This document shows positions 1 through 6,847 of a stretch of 21,827 bases of DNA, piece after piece. The stretch covers positions 1 through 21,827 of the forward strand of contig JAWXCI010000008.1 in assembly GCA_034408895.1 (NCBI GenBank), in the 5' to 3' direction. A program made the translations under genes and the position numbers. Every line of letters begins with the position of its first letter. Position 1 is the stretch's first letter. Origin of the DNA: UBA4660 sp034408895 (GTDB lineage: Bacteria; Bacteroidota; Bacteroidia; Flavobacteriales_D; Sanyastnellaceae). The notes under the pieces are model-generated. The model ran no database searches. It was not told where the DNA came from and saw only the letters and a program-made list of their open reading frames with translations.

Positions 1-985
1 CCACAATGTCTTCCATGGTAATCATTCCCGCAGTTCCGCCAAACTCATCCACCACCACAGCCACGTTTTTTTTCTTGCGGATAAACATTTCAAGAATTTC
101 GTTGGCGGGCATGGGTTCGTGAATTATGGCGGCAGGACGAAGGATGCTTCGTATGGATTCAGGCCTTTTGAAAAGTTCAAAACTGTGGACATAGCCAATG
201 ATGTGGTCAATGTTTGTTCGGTACACCAAGATTTTGGAGAGGCGGGTTTCAATAAACTTTTGTTTGAGAACAACTATGTCGTCATCAATTTCTACGGCCA
301 CCAATTCGTTTCGCGGAACAAGGCAATCGCGGGCTTTCACTTTTGAGAAATCGAGTGCGTTTTGGAAAATCTGGATTTCATGATCGAGGTTTTTTCCCGG
401 ATGGATATTTCCGGTTACTTCCTGCAAATAGTGGTCGAGATCAACTCGCCCGAATTCTACTTTTTCAGGCTCTGATTGTTTCCCCAAAAAAATACGGAAG
501 AATGCTCCTGCCAGCCCGGTAACCATCCATGCGAACACGAACAAAGCAACATACCAAACCACCAGCAACGGAGCGAACAAGTTGAGCCAGCGATTAGGGT
601 TGATGGAAAAAATGGCTTTGGGAATGAATTCCCCAAAAATTACTACCACGATGGTGCTTAGGATGGTTTGTGTAATCAACTCGCCAGTATAGCCTAGCAC
701 TTGTCCGGCATCTCCCCAAATCATATCCAGCCCGGCCATGATGGCTTCACCCATGTAAATACCAAACACCACCAGTGCAATGTTGTTTCCCACAAGCATG
801 GTAGCTATGTACATTTTTGGATTGCGCATAAACCAGGCAATGATGGTGGCCGAGAACACCCCCTGCTTGCGGTCCAGTTCCAGTTTCAGTTTGTTGGCCG
901 TAATAAATGCAATCTCCATCCCGCTGGAAAAGGCGGACGCCAGAAGGGAAAGAACTATAACGATTACTATTCCTGCGTTATCCAT
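1..985 (-). CDS. CNNM/CBS-domain membrane protein (CorC/HlyC 'hemolysin' family), 3' end cut by window edge
   Basis: The first 328 residues are visible; the frame is open through base 1, so the stop is outside. Residues 1-160 form an N-terminal CNNM (DUF21) membrane domain with about four hydrophobic segments (about 5-28, 58-78, 105-125, 137-165). Conserved-looking patches include SGMEIAFITANK (21-32) and VIFGEFIPKAIF (115-126). A CBS pair follows from about residue 220 and ends with VVDEFGGTAGMITMEDIV (311-328), the hallmark of the CorC/HlyC family. The missing C-terminus should hold the rest of CBS2 and a CorC/HlyC transporter-associated domain. Family members are inner-membrane proteins linked to divalent cation (Mg/Co) efflux; 'hemolysin' is historical. 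GldE is a Bacteroidota relative, but the N-terminus looks more like the general family. The ATG at 985 lies 5 bases after the stop of the small membrane gene, suggesting cotranscription. Confidence 0.93.
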   Translation of the reverse strand, partial: MDNAGIVIVIVLSLLASAFSSGMEIAFITANKLKLELDRKQGVFSATIIAWFMRNPKMYIATMLVGNNIALVVFGIYMGEAIMAGLDMIWGDAGQVLGYTGELITQTILSTIVVVIFGEFIPKAIFSINPNRWLNLFAPLLVVWYVALFVFAWMVTGLAGAFFRIFLGKQSEPEKVEFGRVDLDHYLQEVTGNIHPGKNLDHEIQIFQNALDFSKVKARDCLVPRNELVAVEIDDDIVVLKQKFIETRLSKILVYRTNIDHIIGYVHSFELFKRPESIRSILRPAAIIHEPMPANEILEMFIRKKKNVAVVVDEFGGTAGMITMEDIV

Positions 986-990
986 CACGA

Positions 991-1197
991 TCAGGAGTCA
1001 GGATTGTTTCGGCTACGCTCCATCCTTTGCCGCATAAACCTGCGGGTGAGAAACCAAAAAAATGCAATGATGGGTATGATGAAATTCATGTACTCGACAG
1101 CCCAGCCACCGCTGAAACATTTGTAAAATGCATAGATGGCGGAGGCAATGGTGACAGCAAGCCAGAAATGCTCCATTCCGCGGTTAATTTTTTCCAT
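991..1197 (-). CDS. small two-helix membrane protein, function unknown
   Basis: A 68-residue protein with two hydrophobic stretches (about 11-29 and 36-55), a short glycine-containing turn between them and a very basic tail (RRFMRQRMERSRNN). By the positive-inside rule both ends would probably be cytoplasmic. It ends 5 bases before the start of the CNNM/CBS transporter gene on the same strand, so the two probably form one transcript and it could be a small accessory subunit. I do not recognise a named family. The hydrophobic pattern and tight spacing argue for a real gene; the overlapping plus-strand frames have no such pattern. Confidence 0.6.
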   Translation of the reverse strand: MEKINRGMEHFWLAVTIASAIYAFYKCFSGGWAVEYMNFIIPIIAFFWFLTRRFMRQRMERSRNNPDS

Positions 1198-1446
1198 GAA
1201 CGAAAGACGGGATTACAGTGGTTGAATAATCAATTGTTGTGCGCAAAGGTGAGAAAAGACTGAAAATTGAAAAGAGCAGCACGCGGATAAGCCACTAAAA
1301 AAAAGCAGAGATGAGTTTCTTTGGAAGAATGTCAAAATAAAAAAATGAAAAGTGGACATACCATTGATTGAACGAATGCCTAGATGGAAAAGAAAATGTA
1401 CAGACGAAGTGCTGACGCAAAAAATCGAATCCTCCTGAATGTAGAA
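1198..1446. other. intergenic stretch without recognisable gene
   Basis: About 250 bases, A-rich on the plus strand, between the small membrane gene and the toxin remnant. No convincing ORF, RNA gene or strong hairpin was seen. It should contain the promoter for the minus-strand pair at 991-1197 and 1-985, but I could not pick out a convincing -7/-33 pair by eye. Confidence 0.4.
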
Positions 1447-1546
1447 TTAAGTGTAGTCGCCTTTGCACGAACAGACCTGGATTGCTTCATCAGTTACTTT
1501 GTAAATGAGTCCATGTTCATCGTTGATTCATCGCTGCGAAAGGATT
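1447..1546 (-). pseudogene. C-terminal remnant of a YoeB/Txe-type (RelE superfamily) toxin
   Basis: Read on the minus strand, 1447-1527 encodes INDEHGLIYKVTDEAIQVCS followed by CKGDYT and a TAA. This closely resembles the end of YoeB/Txe mRNA-interferase toxins, where a conserved R-R-I-N-x-E-H-R-L-V-Y stretch precedes a final strand ending in H-Y. Here one expected arginine codon is a TGA (1528-1530) and the conserved Arg after His is Gly. Only a few plausible residues (ILSQR) precede the stop before another in-frame stop appears. There is no toxin N-terminus and no YefM/Phd-type antitoxin upstream, where a terminator and a surface-protein remnant lie instead. Intact relatives are ribosome-dependent endoribonucleases neutralised by an antitoxin; this copy cannot work. 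Confidence 0.72.
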
Positions 1547-1562
1547 TAATCAGTATGTGATG

Positions 1563-1597
1563 AAAACAAAAAACCCCAACTTTTTTAAGACCGGGGT
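1563..1597 (-). terminator. intrinsic terminator after the choice-of-anchor L remnant
   Basis: On the minus strand an ACCCC/GGGGT stem (1573-1577 with 1593-1597), with an inner CTT/AAG pairing across an internal loop, is followed directly by a T-rich run (TTTTTTGTTTT, 1573 down to 1563). It lies about 24 bases past the TAA at 1621, as expected for a transcript from the gene remnant at 1621-2037. Confidence 0.65.
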
Positions 1598-1620
1598 CTG
1601 TTCTCATTTACGAAGTGAAA

Positions 1621-2037
1621 TTACTTCACCATAACCCTTTCATTCATCTTCACATTGCCATTTACATCCATCACTTGCACGGAGTCATTTGTAACTAGTA
1701 TTACCAAATCCGGGTCTGTTCCACTATAGAGACCATCGCTTGAACCAGTATGATTGGGACTGTTATTGGGGCCTTGAGCACCGATACGACCACCTGTTGA
1801 CATAATGAAACCGTTTTCAATCTCAAGATTAGAAATAACAGGTTCAAATGTCCCTACCTGATTGCATGGCGTTGTCAAATCTTATCCGTTGAAAGTGACA
1901 TTGGACACAAAAATCCCGTTCGCAAGAAATACATCCTCAATTATCTGCGCTGGTGCAAGCGAATTGTCCACCACGAGTTGCGATGTTGCACCAAGTGCAA
2001 CTACCGCTAAGAAAAGAAATGCGTACAGTTGTTTCAT
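1621..2037 (-). pseudogene. choice-of-anchor L domain surface protein, broken by in-frame TAA and truncated
   Basis: Starting at the ATG at 2037, the frame encodes a signal peptide (MKQLYAFLFLAVVALGATSQ) and then LVVDNSLAPAQIIEDVFLAN and VSNVTFNG, the typical start of the choice-of-anchor L domain found on secreted Bacteroidota proteins. A TAA at 1882-1884 follows codon 51. The same frame then reads on for 86 codons with further family signature: a TFEPVISNLEIENGFIMSTG stretch, GPNNS, and GTDPDL. Homology thus runs through the stop without a frame change: one nonsense codon, or a base error. The domain is also too short. After DPDL it switches to a tail ending NERVMVK, which resembles the last strand of type IX secretion sorting domains, suggesting an internal deletion. 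The terminator at 1563-1597 and upstream sigma/anti-sigma genes share its strand. Confidence 0.75.
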
Positions 2038-2154
2038 ATTTTGAAGTTTTGATTTGGTTTGAAGGAAACTGAAAATCCGGATTTGCCCGGAGTTCGGAAG
2101 ATAGGACAATGCCTCCTGGACGCCTGTTGCTTCACTCAAAAAATCAAATCACCA

Positions 2155-3096
2155 TCACAAAGCAGTAAAGAGAAGATCGAGCAGGTCTTTGGTATCGGCC
2201 GCAGTGGAAGTGACAGATGTCTTGTTTTTCTCTGCAACACCCTTGAAGGCCCCAGCGCTCCTCACTTTACCAGATTCTATAGTAACCACATCGGTTGAAG
2301 CAGGAGTATATGAATTCAATGCAGTGTTGTTTGATATTTCAGAGTTGATGAGAGTTACTGAGTCGGATATGACATCTGTACCTCCATGGGAAAATGTGTA
2401 AAAGCCAACTGCATCGTCATTCACGGAAGGAGCTTCCAGGGTTTTCAACTCAAACGCGCTGCCTGAAAAAGTTGGAGCTGCTTCTTCAGCACGAAACACA
2501 AGTTGTTCATTGGCGCTGCCTGATGCTTCCATCTTGCTGAGATCCTCTTTCTCTGCAATCATATCTATTCCACGCTCATCTTCAGCAAGTTCTGGTGGTG
2601 TGAATTTTATCTGTGCCGTATCCTGCACTATATCTGCATTTTCAATAGTAGTTGTATTTGGCTGGATGGTTTTGTCTTCTTCTTTTTGCGTCTGCTTCGA
2701 CACCTTGTTTTCCGCAATCAGGCTTTGGTTGCCGGATTGATTCATGAAGAAAAGCACTCCGGCCACTATCACCACCGATGCAATAACCAGCACATAGGCA
2801 GGACGCATCCCCCAACTTCGTTCCGGCATGGCGAAAAGTGAATTGAGCCAGATGAAAAATCCACGTTTGTGTTCAGTGGAAAATTGCGCCATCAGGTTTT
2901 TGCGGATAGACGCATCGGGTTCCAGCCACTTGTTATTGCGACTGTCCAGTTGCACTTCGAAAAGCGTCTTGCGGATGCTCTCGTATTCATCTTCATCCTC
3001 AAGATGCTGAAGCACAAAGTTTTTTTCTTCGGGATAAAGTTCATCGAAGCCTTTGTTCATCATCAGCGACTCAATGTCTTCGGGGTCGTATTTCAT
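2155..3096 (-). CDS. membrane-anchored anti-sigma factor-like protein
   Basis: A 313-residue protein with an acidic N-terminal cytoplasmic region (1-95), one transmembrane helix at about 99-118 and a roughly 195-residue Ser/Thr/Glu-rich periplasmic tail. The N-terminus (EDIESLMMNKGF, then short helices with charged E/D-Y-E patches) is of the kind seen in Bacteroidota anti-sigma factors lacking a canonical zinc HxxxCxxC motif; no such motif is visible. It lies 84 bases downstream of the ECF sigma gene on the same strand, the standard sigma/anti-sigma order, and I infer from this that it holds that sigma factor at the membrane until an envelope signal releases it. The periplasmic half has no recognised domain. 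Membrane topology is sure; the anti-sigma role is inference from context. Confidence 0.78.
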   Translation of the reverse strand: MKYDPEDIESLMMNKGFDELYPEEKNFVLQHLEDEDEYESIRKTLFEVQLDSRNNKWLEPDASIRKNLMAQFSTEHKRGFFIWLNSLFAMPERSWGMRPAYVLVIASVVIVAGVLFFMNQSGNQSLIAENKVSKQTQKEEDKTIQPNTTTIENADIVQDTAQIKFTPPELAEDERGIDMIAEKEDLSKMEASGSANEQLVFRAEEAAPTFSGSAFELKTLEAPSVNDDAVGFYTFSHGGTDVISDSVTLINSEISNNTALNSYTPASTDVVTIESGKVRSAGAFKGVAEKNKTSVTSTAADTKDLLDLLFTAL

Positions 3097-3123
3097 TGTT
3101 GTTTTTTTTGTCTATAGTTCACA

Positions 3124-3180
3124 GCCGATCATTCGCAGCAATCGGCAATTGTCCATTATCAATTATCCGTTGTCCATTAT
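3124..3180. repeat. short repeats between sigma and anti-sigma genes
   Basis: An 11-base unit, TTGTCCATTAT, occurs at 3149-3159 and again at 3170-3180, exactly 21 bases apart, with a similar ATCAATTATC spacer. Just beside it GCCGAT (3124-3129) and ATCGGC (3141-3146) form a 6-bp inverted repeat. The spacing equals two helical turns, compatible with either a protein-binding site or one of the TTATCAATT-type degenerate tandem repeats common between Bacteroidota genes. Confidence 0.55.
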
Positions 3181-3762
3181 TCATGCTATTCCTTCAAACA
3201 CTTTTAATTTCTGGTTCAACTGTTTCAGGGTGTAGAACAACCTTGATTTCACAGTTCCTTCGCTACACTGCATGGTTTCACCAATTTCCTCTATGCTCAT
3301 CTCGTGGCGGAAGCGCAGTTCGAAGGTGGTGCGTTTTGTTTCGTCCAGTTCGTCCAGCGCTTCGGCCAGTTTTATGTTGAACTCCGCGCGATCCATACTG
3401 CTCTGCGCTTCGTTGCGGAATTCGGTGTTGGGCACATAAGCCAATTCAGGTTGTGCATTTCTGCGCACTTCCGCCTTGGCATATTCGTTCTTGCACATGT
3501 TGTGCGCAATGCTGTAGAGCCACGTCTTGAACGGCCTTGAGGGGTCGTAGAGATGCGGCTTGTGCACAAGTTTCGCAAACAAATCCTGCGTAAAGTCCCT
3601 CGATTTTTCCTTGTCCTTCCACAGCATTTTGTGGAAGTAGTTGTACAGCAATTTGCCGTAGCGATCGTACAGCACGCCAAAAGCCTTCTGGTCCTTTTCA
3701 CCGACCAGTTGCATCAGCTTTTCATCTTCGAAAGCGAGGTATGGGTTGCGGAACAAAGCCAT
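3181..3762 (-). CDS. ECF-type RNA polymerase sigma-70 factor
   Basis: A 193-residue protein from the ATG at 3762. Region 2 (about 20-92) contains the core-binding and -10 recognition segment with DFTQDLFAKL near residue 57 and FKTWLYSIAHNMCKNEY near 78. Region 4 (about 135-188) has the helix-turn-helix MSIEEIGETMQCSEGTVKSR that reads the -35 element. Region 3 is absent, as in extracytoplasmic-function sigma factors. A TTG nine bases further upstream is possible but the ATG is preferred: it begins 5 bases after the stop of the exported TPR-like gene, pointing to translational coupling. The anti-sigma-like gene follows. It should direct RNA polymerase to a small regulon, probably envelope related. 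Confidence 0.93.
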   Translation of the reverse strand: MALFRNPYLAFEDEKLMQLVGEKDQKAFGVLYDRYGKLLYNYFHKMLWKDKEKSRDFTQDLFAKLVHKPHLYDPSRPFKTWLYSIAHNMCKNEYAKAEVRRNAQPELAYVPNTEFRNEAQSSMDRAEFNIKLAEALDELDETKRTTFELRFRHEMSIEEIGETMQCSEGTVKSRLFYTLKQLNQKLKVFEGIA

Positions 3763-3767
3763 AAAAC

Positions 3768-4874
3768 TCAATCGAGGTATTGATTCACTTTCGATGGATT
3801 TGTGGTGCTGAGTGCAAGTTGTTTTGCCAAATCATCCACCGTTTTTTTCTTGTCTGGTTGTCCGGTGTCATCATAGTAGGCAGAAAGCTGGATGAGCGGA
3901 AGAATGTAATTGCGGTTCAGGGCCTCGTTGTCGGCCAGATGTGTCTTTGAAAAATAAACTTCCCATTTGCTTGCAAGATCAGGCAGGTTGGATTGCGATT
4001 GATTGCTGTACATGAGTGCAAGGCCGGTGAGGTAAAGTTTGTCGGCATACTTTTTCAATTCATTGGGGGGTAACGTGAGCGCAACGAAAATTTTCTTCGG
4101 ACTGCCAGCAAGAATTTCGGCAAGCGATAATGATGCAGATGAAGTGATTTTGTTTTTCGCCACTCCACAATCAACGGCCACCTGATCACGGTAAGCCGAT
4201 GAACCCAACCAATCGAGACAAACAATTTTTATGTCCTTGCGCAATCCGTTTACTTCCTGACTGATGATGAGTGGATAGGTGTCCACATTTCCATACGTGA
4301 TAAGCACCGCACCCACACTTACTGATGCAAGCACATTCCTGTTGTATTCAAGTTCCGCCCCAGAATACACTTTGCCCTCAGAAAGTTTTTGTGCGAAATC
4401 CTTTTTTTCAGACTCATTCTTTTCAATCACTGCATTGGCCAACATATCATCGTGCAATTCGGTAGATGATGGATTGAGTGTGTGGGCTTGTTGCAGGTGG
4501 GAAAGCGCGTCAGTACTTTTATTTCCGTTCAGGTAACTGGCATAGTGAAATTCAAACGTATTTGGAATATGGGTATTCATTTCAGAAACCATGAAATCAA
4601 GCTTCTTCTGGCTATCGGTCGAGATGCTGCGCGAAGTACCTGAGTAATTTCCGTAGCGCTCTGCTTTGTAGGCATTAACCCATGCATTGTTGTTTTGATT
4701 GTTCACCACAAGTTTGGAAACGTTGTCTTCCAATTTGTCGGCATAAGCCGATTTAGAAAGTTGCTGCACTTCCACTGCGGGCACTTCAGCGGCCTGCTCT
4801 TTCTCTGTTTCCGCCTGCGCCAAAACGAGAACAACAGAACACGAAAAGCAAAAACAAGAAACCATTCGTTTCAT
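3768..4874 (-). CDS. exported TPR-like protein with a DUF2723-tail-like motif
   Basis: A 368-residue protein starting at the ATG at 4874, with a signal-peptide-like N-terminus (basic MKR, hydrophobic core, AQA at 19-21), so probably periplasmic or lipid-anchored. Residues 100-165 and 280-360 are helical and resemble degenerate tetratricopeptide repeats (e.g. ALSHLQQAHTLNPSSTELHD). In the middle, residues 191-222 (ITYGNVDTYPLIISQEVNGL and on to CLDWL) resemble the GDNDTYPLWYxQEVEGxRxDV motif I associate with the soluble tail of Bacteroidota DUF2723 membrane proteins. The function is unknown. Because the sigma gene begins 5 bases after its stop, it is likely cotranscribed and may provide or sense the envelope signal; that role is inference only. 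Confidence 0.8.
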   Translation of the reverse strand: MKRMVSCFCFSCSVVLVLAQAETEKEQAAEVPAVEVQQLSKSAYADKLEDNVSKLVVNNQNNNAWVNAYKAERYGNYSGTSRSISTDSQKKLDFMVSEMNTHIPNTFEFHYASYLNGNKSTDALSHLQQAHTLNPSSTELHDDMLANAVIEKNESEKKDFAQKLSEGKVYSGAELEYNRNVLASVSVGAVLITYGNVDTYPLIISQEVNGLRKDIKIVCLDWLGSSAYRDQVAVDCGVAKNKITSSASLSLAEILAGSPKKIFVALTLPPNELKKYADKLYLTGLALMYSNQSQSNLPDLASKWEVYFSKTHLADNEALNRNYILPLIQLSAYYDDTGQPDKKKTVDDLAKQLALSTTNPSKVNQYLD

Positions 4875-5032
4875 TTCAGGAAAATTTTAATTCAAAGAAA
4901 ATTCAAAGTAACAGCCTGTACATGAATGAAGCTGAAAGGTTCAAATTGAAAAAATCTAAATTTTTGTTGCAGTTTGCTAGCTGCATGTTGGAAGTTGTGG
5001 GTAGACAATTTTGCGGAACTCCACAACTCCTA
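4875..5032. other. intergenic region with two weak hairpins after the NuoEF-like gene
   Basis: No gene seen. Read on the minus strand, a GGAGTTGTGG / CCACAACTTCC inverted repeat (around 4990-5030, one bulge) and then TGCAG/CTGCA (about 4966-4985) with a T-rich stretch could end the fhs-fdhD-NuoEF transcript, though neither is a textbook terminator. Closer to 4900 on the minus strand a TTACTTTG box (about 4903-4910) is a one-mismatch fit to TAnnTTTG and could be the -7 element for the TPR/sigma/anti-sigma genes; no clear -33 box accompanies it. Confidence 0.35.
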
Positions 5033-5050
5033 TCCCGATAGCTATCGGGA
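5033..5050. repeat. perfect 18-base palindrome overlapping a stop codon
   Basis: TCCCGATAGCTATCGGGA is a perfect self-complementary sequence. It contains the TAG stop of the NuoEF-like gene (5042-5044), and that protein's last two residues (SR) are also encoded in it. A related hairpin lies at 20023-20047. I recall very similar palindromes recurring near gene ends in Bacteroidota genomes; with only two instances here this cannot be tested in the window. Confidence 0.8.
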
Positions 5051-6700
5051 CTCCAACACCCTGTCAAACTCCTCCGGAAAATACTGCAACGCATTTTTTA
5101 CCGGCAATGGAATTCCACCACCATGCGCACACAGCGAACCGGCAGTGAGTGTGAAGAGCAAGTCCTCCAGCAGCACTCTCGGGATTTTATAATCGCTCGT
5201 TCGCGCTTTAGCAAACATTTCTTGTCCGCGCTGGGTTCCCAAACGACAGGGGAAACATTTACCACAGCTTTCGTAAGCCGCAAACTCGAAGATATGCTCA
5301 ACATACTCAACCAATGAAAAATTTTCCGGGATGCATACAACCGAAGCATGGCCGAGAAGGAATCCGTTCTGGGCAAAAGATTCAAAGTCCACAGTGAGTG
5401 AATCAATTTTTGAAACGGGAACTATCCCTCCCAACGGGCCACCAATCTGCATGGCCTTCACCCGATGTTTGAAACCCTTACCCAATTCATCCACGACCAC
5501 TCTCAATGGTGTTCCCATTTCCACTTCATACATGCCGGAACGATTAAAATGACTATCGAGACAAACGAGTTTGGTGCCTTTTGATTTTTCGGTACCGATG
5601 GATGTATAGTGTTTTCCACCCTTCTCCAATATGTAGTGAATGGATGCGAGCGTTTCCACGTTGTTCACCACAGTGGGTCTGTTGAATAATCCGCGTTGTG
5701 TAGGAAAAGGCGGACGTGTGCGTACTTCCGGTCGCTGTCCTTCGAGGGAAGAGAGCAAGGCAGTTTCTTCACCACAGATGTATGCGCCTTGCGCACGAAT
5801 CACCTTGAAATCAAAATTGAATCCGGTGCCTTGAATGTTTTCACCTAACCATTTTCTTTCGTACAAATCGCGGACAGCATTTTCAGTTATGGTGATGGCC
5901 TCAGGGTATTCCGCACGGATGTAAACCACTCCCCACTTCGCACCGATAATGAATCCGGCAGCCATCATTCCAAAAAGCAAAGCGTGAACGCGCTGCTCAA
6001 GAATGTATCGGTCGCTGTATGCACCTGGGTCGCCTTCGTCAGCATTGCACACCACAAATTTTGTTTCGCCCGGTTCGTTCTTGCATGATTCCAGTTTGAA
6101 ACCCATTGGGAAACCCGCACCACCACGTCCGCGAATGTTGGCTGTTTTAATTTCCGCAAGCATTGCGTCATGACCGCTATCAATCCACGATTTCAGCAGG
6201 GAGAAATAGTTTTCAAGTTCACCAATGGGTGAAGTGAGTGCAGCATGACCAAGTGACTCCACATGATAATTATCGAGAGGCCGAGCATTTTTTGATTTAA
6301 AAATTTCATTCAGTTGTTCATCTGAACAGGCCGAATAATTTTTACCATCAAAATGAAAAGAACTGTTTTCATGGCAGCGACCCAGACATGTCATGTGACC
6401 AATTTCCTCAGCAGAAAAGTGTTCTGAAATTTTTTCATGAAGGTGGTGTTGTGTTCCAGCAGTGAGGCAAGCCGAACCATTGCACACATAAACTTTCTTG
6501 TTTTTGTTTTCTGGTTTTGTGAAATCGTAGAAGGTTGCTGTTCCATAAATATTTGCCTTGCCGAAAAGAAATTTTTCGGAAAGCCTGTCCATTTCTCCTG
6601 TTTCAGGAGTGCCGTCTTTTCGCGCAAGAATTCCGAGTTCTTCAAAAAGATTTTCCTGAAGGCCGCGTCTGCCTGAAAGTTCGCTGAGGTTTTTTGACAT
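5042..6700 (-). CDS. NuoE-NuoF fusion: NADH-binding diaphorase subunit, formate-dehydrogenase/hydrogenase type
   Basis: A 552-residue flavin/iron-sulfur protein. Residues 45-130 form a NuoE-like thioredoxin-fold [2Fe-2S] domain with all four expected cysteines (C73, C78, C105, C109). Residues 150-450 are a NuoF-like FMN and NADH-binding domain: GRGGAGFP at 191-198, CNADEGDPGAYSDR near 218-231, GAYICGEETALLSSLEG at 305-321. The C-terminal [4Fe-4S] site is ESCGKCFPCRLGT (477-489) with C524. It should pass electrons between NAD(H) and a partner enzyme in the cytoplasm. The fused layout matches FdsB/HoxF/HndC-like subunits rather than a lone complex I NuoF, and fdhD and fhs lie upstream on the same strand, so a formate dehydrogenase role is likely. 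No FdsA-type catalytic gene is in the window. The stop codon sits in a palindrome, so the original C-terminus may be altered. Confidence 0.9.
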   Translation of the reverse strand: MSKNLSELSGRRGLQENLFEELGILARKDGTPETGEMDRLSEKFLFGKANIYGTATFYDFTKPENKNKKVYVCNGSACLTAGTQHHLHEKISEHFSAEEIGHMTCLGRCHENSSFHFDGKNYSACSDEQLNEIFKSKNARPLDNYHVESLGHAALTSPIGELENYFSLLKSWIDSGHDAMLAEIKTANIRGRGGAGFPMGFKLESCKNEPGETKFVVCNADEGDPGAYSDRYILEQRVHALLFGMMAAGFIIGAKWGVVYIRAEYPEAITITENAVRDLYERKWLGENIQGTGFNFDFKVIRAQGAYICGEETALLSSLEGQRPEVRTRPPFPTQRGLFNRPTVVNNVETLASIHYILEKGGKHYTSIGTEKSKGTKLVCLDSHFNRSGMYEVEMGTPLRVVVDELGKGFKHRVKAMQIGGPLGGIVPVSKIDSLTVDFESFAQNGFLLGHASVVCIPENFSLVEYVEHIFEFAAYESCGKCFPCRLGTQRGQEMFAKARTSDYKIPRVLLEDLLFTLTAGSLCAHGGGIPLPVKNALQYFPEEFDRVLESR

Positions 6701-6710
6701 ATGTAGTTAC

Positions 6711-6843
6711 CGCTAAGCCGCAAAGGATTCGCGAAGCCGCAAAGGAAACGAGAATATCGAGAGAAAAAAAAGATTCGCCCAAGTCATTGGGTCCAATCTG
6801 GAAACATTGATAGAACCTTTAAGAATCCTTTGCGTCTTTGTGG
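6711..6843. repeat. direct and inverted repeats between fdhD and the NuoEF-like gene
   Basis: AAGCCGCAAAGGA occurs twice in tandem (6715-6727, 6734-6746). CGCAAAGGATTC at 6719-6730 is matched by its exact reverse complement at 6823-6834, so the region can fold into a 12-bp stem around about 90 bases. The wording (GCGTCTTTGTGG, CTTTGCGGCTTAGCGG on the minus strand) matches an intergenic repeat type I know as common in Bacteroidota chromosomes. A small CCCAA/TTGGG hairpin lies inside at about 6778-6792. Confidence 0.7.
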
Positions 6844-6847
6844 GAAC

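Noticed and set aside
701..1126. Plus-strand 141-codon frame
   Set aside because: It lies antisense to the CNNM/CBS gene and the small membrane gene, whose minus-strand translations show clear family motifs.
5042..6700. Assignment as complex I NuoF
   Set aside because: A NuoE-like [2Fe-2S] domain is fused at the N-terminus and no other nuo genes are nearby, while fdhD and fhs are; a diaphorase subunit of another enzyme is more likely.
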